Shown in pieces: positions 22,039 to 33,820 of a stretch of DNA of 64,000 nucleotides. Under the pieces are notes generated by a model. That model saw only the letters and a program-made list of their open reading frames with translations. It searched no databases and was not told the origin of the DNA. Position 1 is the stretch's first letter. Each line of letters begins with the position of its first letter. The translations under genes and the position numbers were made by a program. The DNA is taken from NCBI GenBank assembly GCA_030998015.1, contig JARWMV010000007.1, positions 310,001 through 374,000 on the forward strand, in the 5' to 3' direction. The stretch comes from Ceratorhiza oryzae-sativae (lineage: Eukaryota > Basidiomycota > Agaricomycetes > Cantharellales > Ceratobasidiaceae).

Positions 22039-24960
22039 CGCGGGAGGGGTTAGGGGAGGGGAAGGGAATCGCAACGAGCCCTCGGGACGCGATCTCGTCT
22101 GGTTATGTATGCCCCGAGAAGGCAAGGCAAGGGTGGGGCTAACGCTCCGATGGACTCGACGTAACGAATTTCCAAGCGCGTGGGCTTCGAAAAGCGGGCA
22201 CGAGTATTAAAAAAAAAAATCAATGTCCTCGCCCCCTCCTCGCGGACTCGTCCCTCGGCTTGTCTCACGCTTCCCCGTCGAGATGAGGGCCGAGTGGTGT
22301 CGGATCTTGTCTAGCACCCAGCGCTGGGTACACTGCCTCGTCTTGCCTGGCGTCGTGCTCGATGCCGTCGACAGCGCGGCCGGATGAAATAGCGGAGTGC
22401 AAACACGAGGCTGCAACGAGGCCTGAATGTCGGACACGTGACTTTTAGCGATCCGGACGCGCTATCGACGGCTGCCATCCCAGCATTGTGTGTCGCGAAT
22501 GTGTCTTGTTCTGCTCTATCGCATTCGAGGGGTTGATCGACCATTTCATTTCGGCCCGGCCATCTCTCGATTTGGAGCAGGTCCGCCCCAGTTTGGGCAT
22601 TCCCAAAGCTGTGTTCATTTCGGCCTAATCCGGTAACATTACACCAACGTGATCAACTTGACAGCGCGGGCTCCACTGCGAACCACTCGATTTCGAGGGT
22701 GTAGCCAGCCTCCGTCTCACTCCAAGTCGGGTCTTGGTCGATCTGGTCCGCTCGCGTGACGTTCTGGATGGCGTTTTGTTCATCTGGGAAACACCCAAGA
22801 CCAAAACCGGCTCTCGATCCGGACAGCCCGCCTCGCCTACCCTGCACCGCTTCGGATTCATCGTCATAACTCGCTCCTTGGAACTCTGCTCTTGCGATAA
22901 GGACACTCGAGGCTAATTTAATTAGACCGGGCAGACGATATGACGTTCAAAACCTCGAAACGTTGGGCAGCCGCTCAATGTTGTTCGAGGCTTGGACGGC
23001 CCCCATGGGGAGGGACCCTCATTCCCAGTCTATAACGTGGCCACTCCTGTCTGTGTTCAACGTTTTGTGCCGCGGGGATGATCAACCATGCTAGATATCC
23101 TATCACTATGTTCATTTCGACTCGTCAGACCAGCACCGGAAATACCACCCTATCCAATTAGCCCTCTGACCAACGACCCCAACTTCGATTGCCTTTTTGA
23201 CTCTATCCCGGCTCCCCCGCGATATCCCTGGGTCAGAGGGTTTGGCCGGGGTAGCATCGGGACCCAGCCGTTTGTTTATTCAGTTCGAAACAATCTGTCC
23301 GGCGATTTGCTCGGGGTGTGCTTGGTGGTGTTTGGTCGCCGGTGGGTTGCCCTTGCTCGCTGTGATCTCGAATATATGTACGACGAAAGTGTACATAGCC
23401 CGGCCACGACAATCACACACTCGCCATGTCGAACAACCGAAATTCGACGGCCACGCATTCAAACTGGCAACTACAGACGGGCAACCACAGGCAGACTATG
23501 GTACGCCATGCACCATCCTTGAGACCAGGCTGAGCACGTTGCCCTAGTAGCTGGCTCTGAGCGATAGGACGATACCGCTCGAGTTTTGATATACACGCAG
23601 GAGGAGGTGCCGTTTCACGCACGCTGGACTGAAAAGCAGGATATAAACAGCCCTCGGACCGGTTTGTCGTCTGGTACGCCAAACCACGATGTAGACAGCA
23701 CCGTTTGCCTCGTTCGATAGCTATGACGCTGTATCTAACCCTTGCCTCGCTTTCACTTTCGGTGGCACGGCCCGAACTAGCGCATGTATAGATGACAGAA
23801 TCAAATGCGCTTGTTCTCGCGAGATGTGCCTAGTCCAGGCTGCTTAGTGTATACCCGTCGGGAAGCCTAAACGACCGTTGCACGATGCGAGGGCCTAGGG
23901 GGAACGGCACAGCCAAGCGAGCCACATTGTCTGAACAAAGTCTAGCCGACCGCTGCCTTGCCGGACCTTTGCTGCCACGCACTTTCACCAAGACTGTCCC
24001 ACATGTTCAACTCTGGGCCATAGGCATTGCCATGGAGTGATTGTCCAGACTCATCACTGCGATCAGTCGAAAAGCCCCACGTGCCCACAAAGTGCGGGGT
24101 AAGAGAGGCTCTCTCCCCCGCATAGACGTCCAGCGTTGCCTGGCGATCTGAGCCCGGTCGGAGATCTCGACGAGGGGGATTGTCGGAAGGGGGGGGGGGC
24201 GCACTTGGACAAAGTCGAGAGATGGAGTAGATGGTCGTTTGAATTCTGTTATCTGTCCAATAGATGATCGCGCATCGCGAGGTTGTATCTCATCATGCGC
24301 TTTTCAATGCATTCGGCACTTGCCTTGACCCCCGTTTCGAATCGAGCAGGTGGTGGTTTTTTTTACAAAGTCATCAGGTGATGTCACGTGAAACCATTTG
24401 CGAGCAGCCATTGCTGGCAAGTTCGACGCCCTATACCATACTTGCAACCAGTGATGAGTGGTATGAAGACTCGGTTGAGATGGATTGTCTCGCAATATAG
24501 AGCGACAGGGGCTGGTGGCGCCGTATGTATGCGGGCGTCTCGGCAGGCGATCCTTGTACAATCCACAGCGCTGCCAATCACTAACCAGAAATGAGAGGAT
24601 AGCCGGAGCGGCTGAAATAGCGCAGCTGGCGCTCATTCCCAGAAGGATTCTAGCGTTGAATCGAGTGAACTCGGACACGATGGTCGCTCGAATCTGTCTG
24701 TGTATAGTACCAAGGTCACGTGAGCCTCCCCGTGGTCAATGACACGTTTTCAACCCCTATAACACCAAGACATCGACAGCTGCAGATGTAAAATTTGTTC
24801 CAGGGGGTTCGCCCGATGGCCTGGACCCTCTCTAGGTTGAAATTGGCGGGTGTGGGAACGCGGGTATTGGTATTTCCGGCTATGCGCGCGCTTATTGCGT
24901 TCTTTTCGCCTCTGAGCTCGTTTCTCGGCGATTTGGATGATTCCCAAGTCCCAAAAAGAG
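22039..24960. other. 2.9-kb gene-free stretch
   Basis: No coding frame here has a domain, splice continuity or family resemblance. A G-tract (24190-24200) and an A-tract (22207-22217) are the only clear low-complexity marks. The left end holds the promoter of the minus-strand RD-rich gene. Confidence 0.45.
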
Positions 24961-25062
24961 TGCCACGAACCCGGCTTGAACGGGTGACCTGTAGATATGC
25001 TGCAGGGTTCGAGAACCGGACCCCACTTCAGTCTAACGCTCTCCCAACTGAGCTACCGCGGC
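24961..25062 (-). tRNA. tRNA-Phe (GAA) with a 29-nt intron
   Basis: On the minus strand the 5' half (25026-25062) has acceptor strand GCCGCGG, a D-arm with AGTTGGGA, and anticodon loop CTGAAG. The 3' half (24961-24996) has T-arm ACCCG-TTCAAGC-CGGGT, acceptor strand TCGTGGC and discriminator A. The acceptor stem pairs with two G-U pairs. The anticodon is GAA. The intron, 24997-25025, sits one base 3' of the anticodon, the standard nuclear tRNA intron position. The outermost anticodon-stem pair (27-43) is a T-C mismatch, so the gene may be slightly degenerate. Confidence 0.85.
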
Positions 25063-27332
25063 CTTGACTAATTCCAAGCTATAAATAATTATCACTTGAC
25101 AAACGTTGGAATACGGCAGATTAAATATATAACTGGCGCTTTCCATGCGCAGTTGCACGAGCTTAAACGTAAACCACCTTCTAGGGCTCCGCAACGCTGA
25201 TGACCATATCACGCGATTCCAGATATGCACAGCAAGAAATAAAGATCACCCAGCTGAAACGGGGTCAGCAAAGTCTGGGAATTCGATAGAGACCAGGTCT
25301 GGAAGCATAAAAGTATATTTAGATTATTCGTAGGCAGCCGCTCGAATGCATACACAAACTGGGGCGCATACCCGATTGACCCTATCGTGCCGGCCGATGA
25401 CGCCCAATTGACTTTAAAACCGCCCAAAAATGCCTTCCTTCAACCGGGTCTATCATTGCTCTTGGTCGTGACTTATAGGTAGGTTTATGGCGCTCGGGAT
25501 GAATGATGTACACGTGACCATCCACCCAACGCCTCCGCCCCCAGTGCATCTTGATAACACGTACGGGGCATCAAAAATCTCTGCGGCTGTGAAAACAATT
25601 CGCCGAATGATTCTGGGGCACGAAAGATCCGCATCAGCCCTCAATCGCCAGAATCACATTCAACTCAATATGACTGTTACATGGTTAGCTGTACTGCTTC
25701 TCGGGCGAACACACTGTGCTTTCCTGGCTAAGCCTACCGCATTGAAAGTGCGAATAAGATACCATGCTAAAGAACAACTCTCTCACATGATCAGCAAATC
25801 ATAGTAGCTCCATGGATCGACTGATTTTCCAGCATCGGACGCGTCAGCAGGCACATTGGGATACATAAACTGTACATAATACCATATTAACACTCAGTTT
25901 GGCGATCCGCGTGTCTAGATTCGCTGCGCCTTGGGACTATGAACTCAGGGCTATGAGTTCACGAGTCTGGAAGTCCAACACGAGGCTGGCTTTTGACGTG
26001 AAATGTCAATATTGCGATCAGCAGCAGCGTGGTTTTGAGACTGAATATCGTTCTCGTGTGAGCGAAAGCGATGGAGAGCGTAGCCCGTTCTTCCATAAAC
26101 AGTCGTCTGCGAGCTTACGCAGCCTCCGAACAAGCTGCTATTCTGCTCTCCGGCCAGAGGTGGATAGAAGCATCCAACACGTACCACTTGCTCGTAAACT
26201 AGTCCATATGTTCCGCTTGGTGAGAACGCGATCATGTGTTCATGATAAGTTTGATTGCATGCGCTGATTCAATTTGAAGCGGGCGGCCCCTTGTTCAGGG
26301 AGAGCAATACGGTGAGATGATGCGATCTAGAACTTCCTGTAAAGCCCGCACAACTTTGTCATAGCGGAAATGCGGACCAGTTTTGGTTGAATACGAAGCA
26401 AAGCGGTTTGTAAAGTTGATCCGAGCATATGGTACGCCCACATCGGCAAATCGGTGAATGACTGGCACAGCATTATTGCAACTACCCGGTAAGTGGAACA
26501 ACTCTAGGAGTGGGACACTTGCAATTGTTGAGCGGCACAAGACGCCATTGACTATAGGGGTAATATAAAACGCCAATATTAACACTATTCACAAAACAAG
26601 ATTACATTGTATCCCATATTATCAGTATCGTTAGCCTCGAGGTAGAATGAGATAGGCGCCGAAGGGACTGATCAAGAGCCGAGACAACAGCAAGAGAAGG
26701 ATGGATGGTGCAGCGGCCTCAAGTGATCAGAGTGAGCGAATGGGGGGGGGACCGGTGTTGAATGTGATAGGTCTAGCAGCTATCGCACAGGATGAGTATA
26801 TAAGATAGATTGTAAGATAAATAGGATATCAAATGCACCGGCCACATGCGTACAAGCAAGCGGGGGCGAGTGGAGCGAGAATCGAACAGGAAAAACTAAA
26901 TGTGACTAAAGGATATGAGCAAGAGAAAGAATCACAGAGAAAAAACGAAGGGGGCCAATTGTTGGCGAGAGCAGGAAAGAGCGATCTGCAAGGACGGCGG
27001 AGTTGTGCATATATCTCGCAAGGGTGAGTGCAGCATATGTGCAGGGCCTTGTATGATGATCCGGATTAAACCCAGGCCGGTAGGTAAGCGAGAGGGCAAA
27101 TTTAAAAGCGGGTGTGGGTGGAACGCGAGATTACAAGGCGCCAAGTTAAGTGTTGAACGCTGCGGGCGCGGACAACCGACAAATTCTGGCAAGACACGCT
27201 TGGATAAGTACCCCTTTGGTCCCCAATTATGTTTTGCATAGGCATCGAATAATTTAGATATTCCTACCATTGAATTCAGCTCACAAGTGCATATAGCTTG
27301 ATGGTACTTACTATATGCTTTGATGAGATATA
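25063..27332. other. 2.3-kb gene-free stretch left of the transposon complex
   Basis: No intact gene. A minus-strand frame at 26295-26585 reads like protein (GVPYARINFTNRFASYS, FRYDKVVRALQEVL) but has no start context, partner exons or known family. It may be a remnant. Confidence 0.4.
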
Positions 27333-27560
27333 CACTTGCTTATAAAGTCTTGCAGCATTTGACCTCAACTCCCGATTTTCATGCCGTTCGTCGATCGACG
27401 GACGAATGGGAGGGATTCAACCCTCAATCCCCTAGTACGTCATGCATTATTGCATCTAAGATATACGTGTATAAATTTTGGTGCGTTCACGCGGCCTGCG
27501 GGGTGAGATATCGCAATTGTCGCACGGTAGGGGGCGGCAAGACTTATGTAAGTGGCGAGC
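27333..27560 (+). repeat. Left terminal inverted repeat of the Tc1-like element
   Basis: Begins next to TA (27331-27332) with CACTTGCTTATAAAGTC and matches, in reverse complement, the sequence at 35665-35892 over its whole length with scattered substitutions. Confidence 0.7.
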
Positions 27561-27782
27561 ACCGCTCAAAGATGCAAGTGAAATTCGACTCGTAGGGACG
27601 CATATACATGAATCATTGAGTAGAAATATTTATTAGCGGGTGTTACCGTCTCGAGCATCAATTACAGCCTGCAGTCTTGCTGGAATGGAGCCATAAAACT
27701 TGTGAATAAAGTCATGAGGAATACAATGACATTTCTCCTCCAATGCTTTCCATGGTTCATCTTTACCACAAGGCAAAACAGC

Positions 27783-27787
27783 ACAAG
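27783..27787. repeat. Target-site duplication, left copy
   Basis: acaag next to the left LTR matches acgag (34731-34735) next to the right LTR with one mismatch. With one copy removed, the transposase frame reads on in phase across the junction. Confidence 0.75.
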
Positions 27788-28163
27788 TGTCGACGACGAC
27801 AAGTCAGGCGACGAGGAAAATAGTAAGAAAAGTAAAAGAACTTGTATTCGACGAGAGGTCAAGTTCTTGAGGAGTCCTCTGCAAACTTGACCTGGTTTAT
27901 ATACATAGTACGAGCCACATCATAACAAACAAGTCTGTACAGTGAGTCATGACAGATAAGAGATAGAAGCAGTAGAAGCGGCTGCGGAACTGTGGAATTT
28001 CACATTGGAGTTGAAATACATCTCGGTTACCAGTCCGGAACATTCCCTGAGTCACATGACACAGATATACCATAAAAGGCAAGTATGTTTGAGGATGATC
28101 TCATAAAATGTAGTAAATCGAGAAAATATTGTAGAGTGGATGTATGTGTGTCAGTTCGTGACA
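27788..28163 (-). repeat. 3' LTR of the retrotransposon (left copy)
   Basis: 376 bp, TGTCGACGACGA...TTCGTGACA on the plus strand. It differs from the right LTR at three transition sites, two near 27810-27815 and one near 28146. Confidence 0.93.
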
Positions 28164-31100
28164 CTTCCCCCCTTCAAGGCACGGGGGTCCTGGGGAGCCT
28201 TTGGATGTGACTTGGCATAGTCGGCGATGAGTTCTGGTGCGTTCACCAGGTCGTCATAGGTTAACCATTGTCGCTCGTCATAGCCGAGCCACTTGACATA
28301 GTATTCAAAGACATTAGATCTTTTGTTGTATCGTGACTTTATGATCTGTTCCACTTCGAACTCTTCTTCCCCTTCAGGAGTTACCACAGGTGGTGGTGGG
28401 GGAATCCGGCGGCCATAGGGGTCGTCTTTATGTTTGGTCAGGAGCGAGACATGGAATACTGGATGTATTTTCATGGTTACTGGCAAGTCCAGTTTGAAGG
28501 CATGAGTGCTGTGTTGTGCTACCACCTTGAATGGTCCGACTCTCTTGTGGGCCAATTTCCTGGAGGCCTGTTGTGTGTGTATGTTCTTGGTGTCAAGCCA
28601 GACTTTGTCTCCCACCTTGATGACTTCTGGGGTCTGATGTTTCTGATCATAGTATTCTTTGGTCCTCTGGTTTGCTAGTTCCAGAGCAGCCTTGAGTTCG
28701 TCATGGCCCTTTTGAAGCCATTCTGCATGATTATCTGCTACAGGGAATTCCTGTTCCTCCTTGTCTCCAACTGCCAGCCTTGGATGGAAACCATAGTTTG
28801 CAAAGAATGGTGTTTTGCCAGTTGAGGCATTGACGCCATTGTTGTAGGCAAATTCGGCCAGAGGTAAGAGTGAGACCCAGTTGTCCTGCTGGTCTGATAT
28901 GTAGTGTCTCAGGTACCCTTCTACTACTTGGTTGGCCCTTTCTGACTGGCCATCCGTTTGTGGGTGATATGCTGTAGAGTAGGAGGGTTTTATGTCTAGC
29001 CGTTTATACAGGTGCCTTAGGAATTTGGATGCAAAGTTGGGGCCATGGTCTGAAATGGTTTTCCGTGGTAGTCCGTGAAGTTTCCATACGTAGGTTAGGA
29101 ACAAGTTTGCGCAGTCCATGGCACTGGCCTCTGACTGACATGGGATAAAGTGGACCATTTTTGTTAGTCTGTCGACTACTGTGAATATAGCGTCGAACCC
29201 TTCTGACAGGGGTAGTCCTGTGATCAGATCGTAGGTGATTTCTTCCCAAGGTTTTTCTGGTGCTGGTATTGGGTTTAGGAGCCCTGGGGGAACCTGGTTG
29301 CTGTGCTTGTTCCTTATACAAGATTCACAATGTGTGACATATTCGTTGACTGATTTTCTCATTGATGACCATGTATATTTGCGGTTTAACAATTCGTATG
29401 TTCTGAACTGTCCTGGGTGTCCTGCAGCTGGGTTGTCATGACGGCTTTCTGTGATCAGCTTGCGAAGTTCTTTGTTGTTTGGGACATAGATTCTGCCCTT
29501 GTATCGTAAAAGTCCTTCATCCCATTCCCAATTTTTGACTTTTTCATTGTCGTCTAGGGCTTTTAGCACCTTTGACAGGTGCTCATCCCATGGGATAGCG
29601 TCCCTAATGAGTTGTTCCAGGTCATGGTCTGGTGTGATTGCTTGTAGCTGCAGAGATTTTAATTCCAAAAATTGGTTTTGTGCCAGCAGAGCTTGGCTCT
29701 CACCCCCCTCTTTAGGGATGTGCCTTGACAGCCTAGAGAGTATGTCTGCCCGGCCATTTTTTGCCCCCTCGATGTATAGAATTTTGAATTCAAACCTGGA
29801 CAGGAACTCATGCCATCGTGTGACTCGGCCATTCAGTGGCCAGTTTGTCTTCCAATATTCCAGATTCTTGTGGTCACAAACAATGTTTACCGGGTGTTCA
29901 GCCCCTTCTAGTAGGTGACGCCAGTGTTTGAGGGCTTTTATAATCGCCAGCATTTCTTTGTTGTAGATATCATAGTTTCTTTCTGCTGGGACCATTGCTT
30001 TGGAATAGTAGGAGATTGGGTGAAGCATTCCGTCTTCTCCATATTGCAATAAAACAGCACCTGTGGCATAGCCTGAGGCATCTGTTTCTAAGATAAATGG
30101 TTTGCTGGGTTCCGGCTGAATTAGGAGGGGTGCTTCTTTCAATTTCTGCTTTAGCAAATTCCACACCTGATCCCTTTCTTCTGTCCATTCCCACTTTGTG
30201 TCCTTCTTGACAAGTTCGTAGAGACATTTTGTGATTTTTGAGAAGTCTTTTATGAAGTGCCTTAACCAGTTTGCAAACCCCAACCCTTCCAGGACTTCGG
30301 TTGGGTTTGTAGGGGTTGGCCATTCAACGGCCTTTTCGACCTTGGCCGGGTCTACTTTAATCCCTTGGGGAGTTACTACTATTCCCAGGTAGTCCACTTC
30401 AGTGACGTCAAAAACGCATTTCTCCAGGGCGCAGTATAGACCAGCCTTTTGAAGCCGGCGCAGGACTTCTCTGACATGTTCATCATGTTCTTCCTGGTTC
30501 TTTGAGAATACTAATATGTCATCCATGTAAATTACAACATAAATGCCTTCGATGTCCTGGAATTCCTCTTGGATCATGGCCATGAAGGTTCCTGGTGCAT
30601 TCTTTTGACCAAATTGCATGACTAGGGGCTCATACAGCCCGTATTTGGTCTTGAAAGCGGCCTTCCATTCGTCTCCTTCCCGAATTTGTATGAGGTTGAA
30701 ACCCCACTTTAGGTCAAACTTGGTGAATATCTTTGCCCCACGCAAAGTTTCCACAATATCATTGATGCATGGGAGCGGGTACACATTGGAGACAGTCATT
30801 TCGTTTAGCCGCCGGTAGTCGATGCACATGCGCAGCTTCCCATTCTTCTTTTTGACGAATATGACTGGAGATGCCATTGGTGACCTTGAGGGTCTGATAT
30901 GCCCTGCTTTCAGTTGGCGATCCAAGGTTTTGCGCAATTCTGCATCTTCCTTGACACCCACGCTATATATGGGACCATGCCTTGGCTTGGCATCTGGTTT
31001 TAAGTCTATTTCCATATCCCACTTTCTATGGGGTGGTAGTGGTTGGACGTCGTCTTCTTCAGCGAATATTTTCTGGAATTCTTTATATTTTGTTGGGAGG

Positions 31101-31681
31101 GAGTCTAGGGAGTCCAGCTGAAGCTCCTTAGGTTCATTTGCACGCACATGCAAGGGTTTTGTGATGCAATGCTTCAGGCATATTGGCGAGTTGAACTTCA
31201 TGTCTTTTCCATCCCAATCAATGTTGGGGTTATGGAATTTGAGCCATGACATGCCCAGGACTAAATCGTTTTTGCCAACGTTCACAACATAGGCACTGAG
31301 GATTTCTCGGTGCTCTTGAATGCACAGCTCAAAGGTGCAGTAGTGGGTCACCAACCCAGAGTCTATCTCCCTTCCGTCGATTACCCTCAGTTTCTTGGGT
31401 GTTTTTAGGGCAACAGTAGGAATACGGTATTGTTTAACCAAATTTTCATGTATAAATACTGACGTGGCCCCTGAGTCGATCATGGCTCATCCATTGAATT
31501 TTTTCATGTTATATGCAGACTTGTGTTCAGGGGTTATGCACAGAGGGAATGCATGAAAGAAAAACTGTAGTTGTGATTGGTTTCCTAACGACATACATTC
31601 CATTTCCATATTTTTATTTTCATTATGCGCATTTTGTAACATAGCGCCCAAGACTGCCCCCCTGGCACGGTTTGAGCTCAT
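28151..31681 (-). CDS. pol: Pol polyprotein: protease, reverse transcriptase, RNase H, integrase, chromodomain; one in-frame TGA
   Basis: The frame opens at an ATG (31681) that overlaps the gag stop as ATGA. It is interrupted by a TGA at 31487-31489 and continues from MIDSGATSVFI to the stop at 28151, 13 bp inside the 3' LTR. Counted from that Met: aspartic protease DSGAT at residues 3-7, RT active site YMDD at 319-322, RNase H DASGYATGAVL near 480, integrase zinc-binding HPGQ/CESC region near 700, integrase core DHGPNF, and a C-terminal chromodomain (VEQIIKSRYNKR, YYVKWLGYDERQW). These are the enzymes of reverse transcription and integration; the chromodomain usually directs integration to heterochromatin. 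The TGA could be a mutation (TGG or CGA origin) or a readthrough site. The rest of pol is open. Confidence 0.9.
28164..28176 (-). other. Polypurine tract for plus-strand DNA synthesis
   Basis: On the minus strand GAAGGGGGGAAG-type sequence abuts the 3' LTR, the expected site of RNase H-resistant primer formation. Confidence 0.75.
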
Positions 31682-33069
31682 TCTTTTACCGACTCATCAT
31701 CAGTTGTTTCTACATCCTCAACTGCTGCCTCGTATCCTGATATTTTGGCTGAAGGGCATTTGGCGGCAATGTGGCCGCGCCCTCCGCAGTTGTAACAGGT
31801 GTTTGTACCCTTCCCTTTTCCTGCACTATCCAGATCCATTGCGTCTGGGTCCTTTGCCTTGGGGGCCACTGGCGGATGGTTATCCTTCTTTATGTCCTTG
31901 AAGGACTCTTGTATGTTGGCATTACTGCCATTGTAACGGACGGTTGGAACCGTGAAGCCCTTTGCATTGGGGCCAATGGCTACAATTTGACCTTTTACAG
32001 CCCTGCCGTCTTTAATCTTGTATATGCGTTCCCCATTCTTGAATTTCTCCTTTTGGGGAGCGCTTTGGGGGTTATTTGTGGGCCTGCTAGTCGAGGCATT
32101 GTTGCTGCTGGACTTATTACCCCCATGAGATGTCCTCTTGCTACCGAAGGAAATGAGGTGGCAGTCAATTTCCAGGGCCTGCTGTGTGAGCTGGGCGAAT
32201 GTCTTTGTGCGGGGATCATAGTTTTGGGCCACCATGCTATCCGTTACGTCTGACGACAGACCATCATAGAACTGATCACACATGGCAGCATCGTTGTAGT
32301 TGAGGCCTGTGGAATATAAGTTGAATAGGGTGAGGTAGTCCTGGACCGTCTTGGATTGTTTCAGCTTCCACCACTTGTTGCGGTTATTTTCGGTGCGGTT
32401 CAGGTCCCCATATCGGGTAGTAAACTCTTGCCAGAATAAATTGGCATCGTGAAGCCAGGGGATCGCAGTTCCAGGGTTGAGAATTTCAAATTCTTCATAC
32501 AAGTTAACCCATTCAGCTGCTGACCCTTCAAGATAAGAGGTGATGAAAGCGACCACTTGGTCAGCCAAGTGCCCACTCATGTTTGTATTAATATATCGGG
32601 CGCATGCAATTCTGAATGAGATGGCGTCTTCCCGTTTTGTGCCATCAAATTTTTGAGGGGTGGCCATCTTAACTTTTGCAGTCGACCCTCCAGAGGGAGC
32701 AGGTGCTGTTGGTTGTGGTTGAACTGTACCAGTGGGAGCTAGTACTTGAGCAGCGCCTGAGCCACCCATGGAGGTGTTGATTTGCACCTCAATGCGCATG
32801 ATAGTAGTTTGGAGAATGGCTAACATTCCCACTAGGTTGTTGACATTGGTGGCTAGTCCGGCCACATCCGCATCTATTTTCGTCTGATTTGTGGTAAGTT
32901 TGGCCTCGAGTGAATCTGTGTAGGTTTTATTATTGTGTTCGACATCCCCAATATCATTTTGGAGGTTATTGGTTCGCTCTCGAAGTTCGTCCATTGATCG
33001 AAGCATATAGATGACCTTATCTTCATCAGACATATTCGCCCAAGCAGGGGCAGGAGGTTGAGACGCCAT
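31678..33069 (-). CDS. gag: Gag polyprotein with CCHC zinc knuckle
   Basis: 463 residues. The N-terminal quarter is a predicted coiled coil (MDELRERTNNLQNDIGDVE and following). The middle carries the retrotransposon Gag domain (FDGTKREDAISFRIAC, WLHDANLFWQEFTTRYGD). Near the C-terminus is a CCHC knuckle CYNCGGRGHIAAKC. It forms the virus-like particle and packages RNA. The stop TGA overlaps the next ATG as ATGA, so pol lies in a different frame and may be made by reinitiation or frameshift. The start at 33069 follows a leader of about 1.3 kb that holds two more ORFs. Confidence 0.9.
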   Translation of the reverse strand: MASQPPAPAWANMSDEDKVIYMLRSMDELRERTNNLQNDIGDVEHNNKTYTDSLEAKLTTNQTKIDADVAGLATNVNNLVGMLAILQTTIMRIEVQINTSMGGSGAAQVLAPTGTVQPQPTAPAPSGGSTAKVKMATPQKFDGTKREDAISFRIACARYINTNMSGHLADQVVAFITSYLEGSAAEWVNLYEEFEILNPGTAIPWLHDANLFWQEFTTRYGDLNRTENNRNKWWKLKQSKTVQDYLTLFNLYSTGLNYNDAAMCDQFYDGLSSDVTDSMVAQNYDPRTKTFAQLTQQALEIDCHLISFGSKRTSHGGNKSSSNNASTSRPTNNPQSAPQKEKFKNGERIYKIKDGRAVKGQIVAIGPNAKGFTVPTVRYNGSNANIQESFKDIKKDNHPPVAPKAKDPDAMDLDSAGKGKGTNTCYNCGGRGHIAAKCPSAKISGYEAAVEDVETTDDESVKE

Positions 33070-33280
33070 TTCACAGAAGGTTTGATAAAATTTTTAAAGG
33101 CGACAGAGACGGTAAGGAAGTACAGGGAATTGGGAATTGTTTTGGTAATATAGGATTTCTTTCCCCTGCACGAGTCTATAAATTTCAAAGTTTCTGATCC
33201 CTGCAAACCTTAGCCAGGTATCGTCCAAGTCCCAACTCTTGGTGTCTTGGCAATGGTATGGGCACTCCACCCTCTTTAAT

Positions 33281-33820
33281 TTAGTTTGATCCTGCAGGAG
33301 TGTTTCCTTGGGGAGGATTGGTTTGGGCTGCCGGAAGGGGTGTTTCTTCCTGAATTGGCGAGCCCGTGCCACTTAGAAAGGTGGGGTGAGGAAGGTCTGA
33401 CGGCGTTGAGAAGACGGGGAAGGCGTACTCGTGGGGTTCAACTGTTTCTCGGACTATAGCTTCTAGTCTGAGATGGTCTTGGAGGAGGGATAGGTAGTCC
33501 TCCTGGTGTTCGCGCAAGCGCTCGGTTAAGTATGTGCAACGGGCCTCAGCTTCGTGAAGTTTTTCATGGGTTTCTTTGTATTTGTTTCGGTAGTAACAGT
33601 ACCTGTCTTGGAAGTTTTTGATAGTGTTTAACAGGTGACGAAGAAGCTGTTGACCGAGGTTCTCCAGCTTATAGCTGGTTGCGGGGGATGGTGTAGTAAT
33701 AAAGGAATTTGTCCTTCTTAGGACAGTAAGGGCAGCGCGCTGGGAAGGTGGCTCTGTTTGCCCGATGGCAAATTTTGCACTCAGGGGCACCTGGCTTGGT
33801 GACAAAGGCTTGTTGGGCAC
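33281..33820 (-). CDS. Extra retrotransposon ORF: coiled-coil protein upstream of gag
   Basis: 179 residues inside the element between the 5' LTR and gag. The centre is a strong coiled coil (NTIKNFQDRYCYYRNKYKE, then RCTYLTERLREHQEDYLS). The ends are Pro/Ser/Thr-rich. It overlaps the neighbouring extra ORF by about 150 bp in another frame. It has no Gag, protease or known domain. It could be an accessory protein, part of a spliced larger product, or unselected leader; an open frame of this size with a clear coiled coil makes the first two more likely. Role unknown. Confidence 0.5.
   Translation of the reverse strand: MPNKPLSPSQVPLSAKFAIGQTEPPSQRAALTVLRRTNSFITTPSPATSYKLENLGQQLLRHLLNTIKNFQDRYCYYRNKYKETHEKLHEAEARCTYLTERLREHQEDYLSLLQDHLRLEAIVRETVEPHEYAFPVFSTPSDLPHPTFLSGTGSPIQEETPLPAAQTNPPQGNTPAGSN

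Noticed and set aside
20887..22053. 388-codon plus-strand ORF opposite the RD-rich gene
   Set aside because: It is the GC-rich antisense of a repetitive coding region. Its translation is Gly/Arg/Val low complexity with no domain, while the minus strand gives a spliced protein with a coiled coil and a compact C-terminal domain.
23088..23522. 144-codon ORF in the gene-poor region
   Set aside because: Composition looks random, there is no recognisable motif, and several overlapping frames of similar length exist.
26295..26585. Protein-like minus-strand frame
   Set aside because: It has no start context, no partner exon and no recognised family. Kept only as a possible remnant in the intergenic description.
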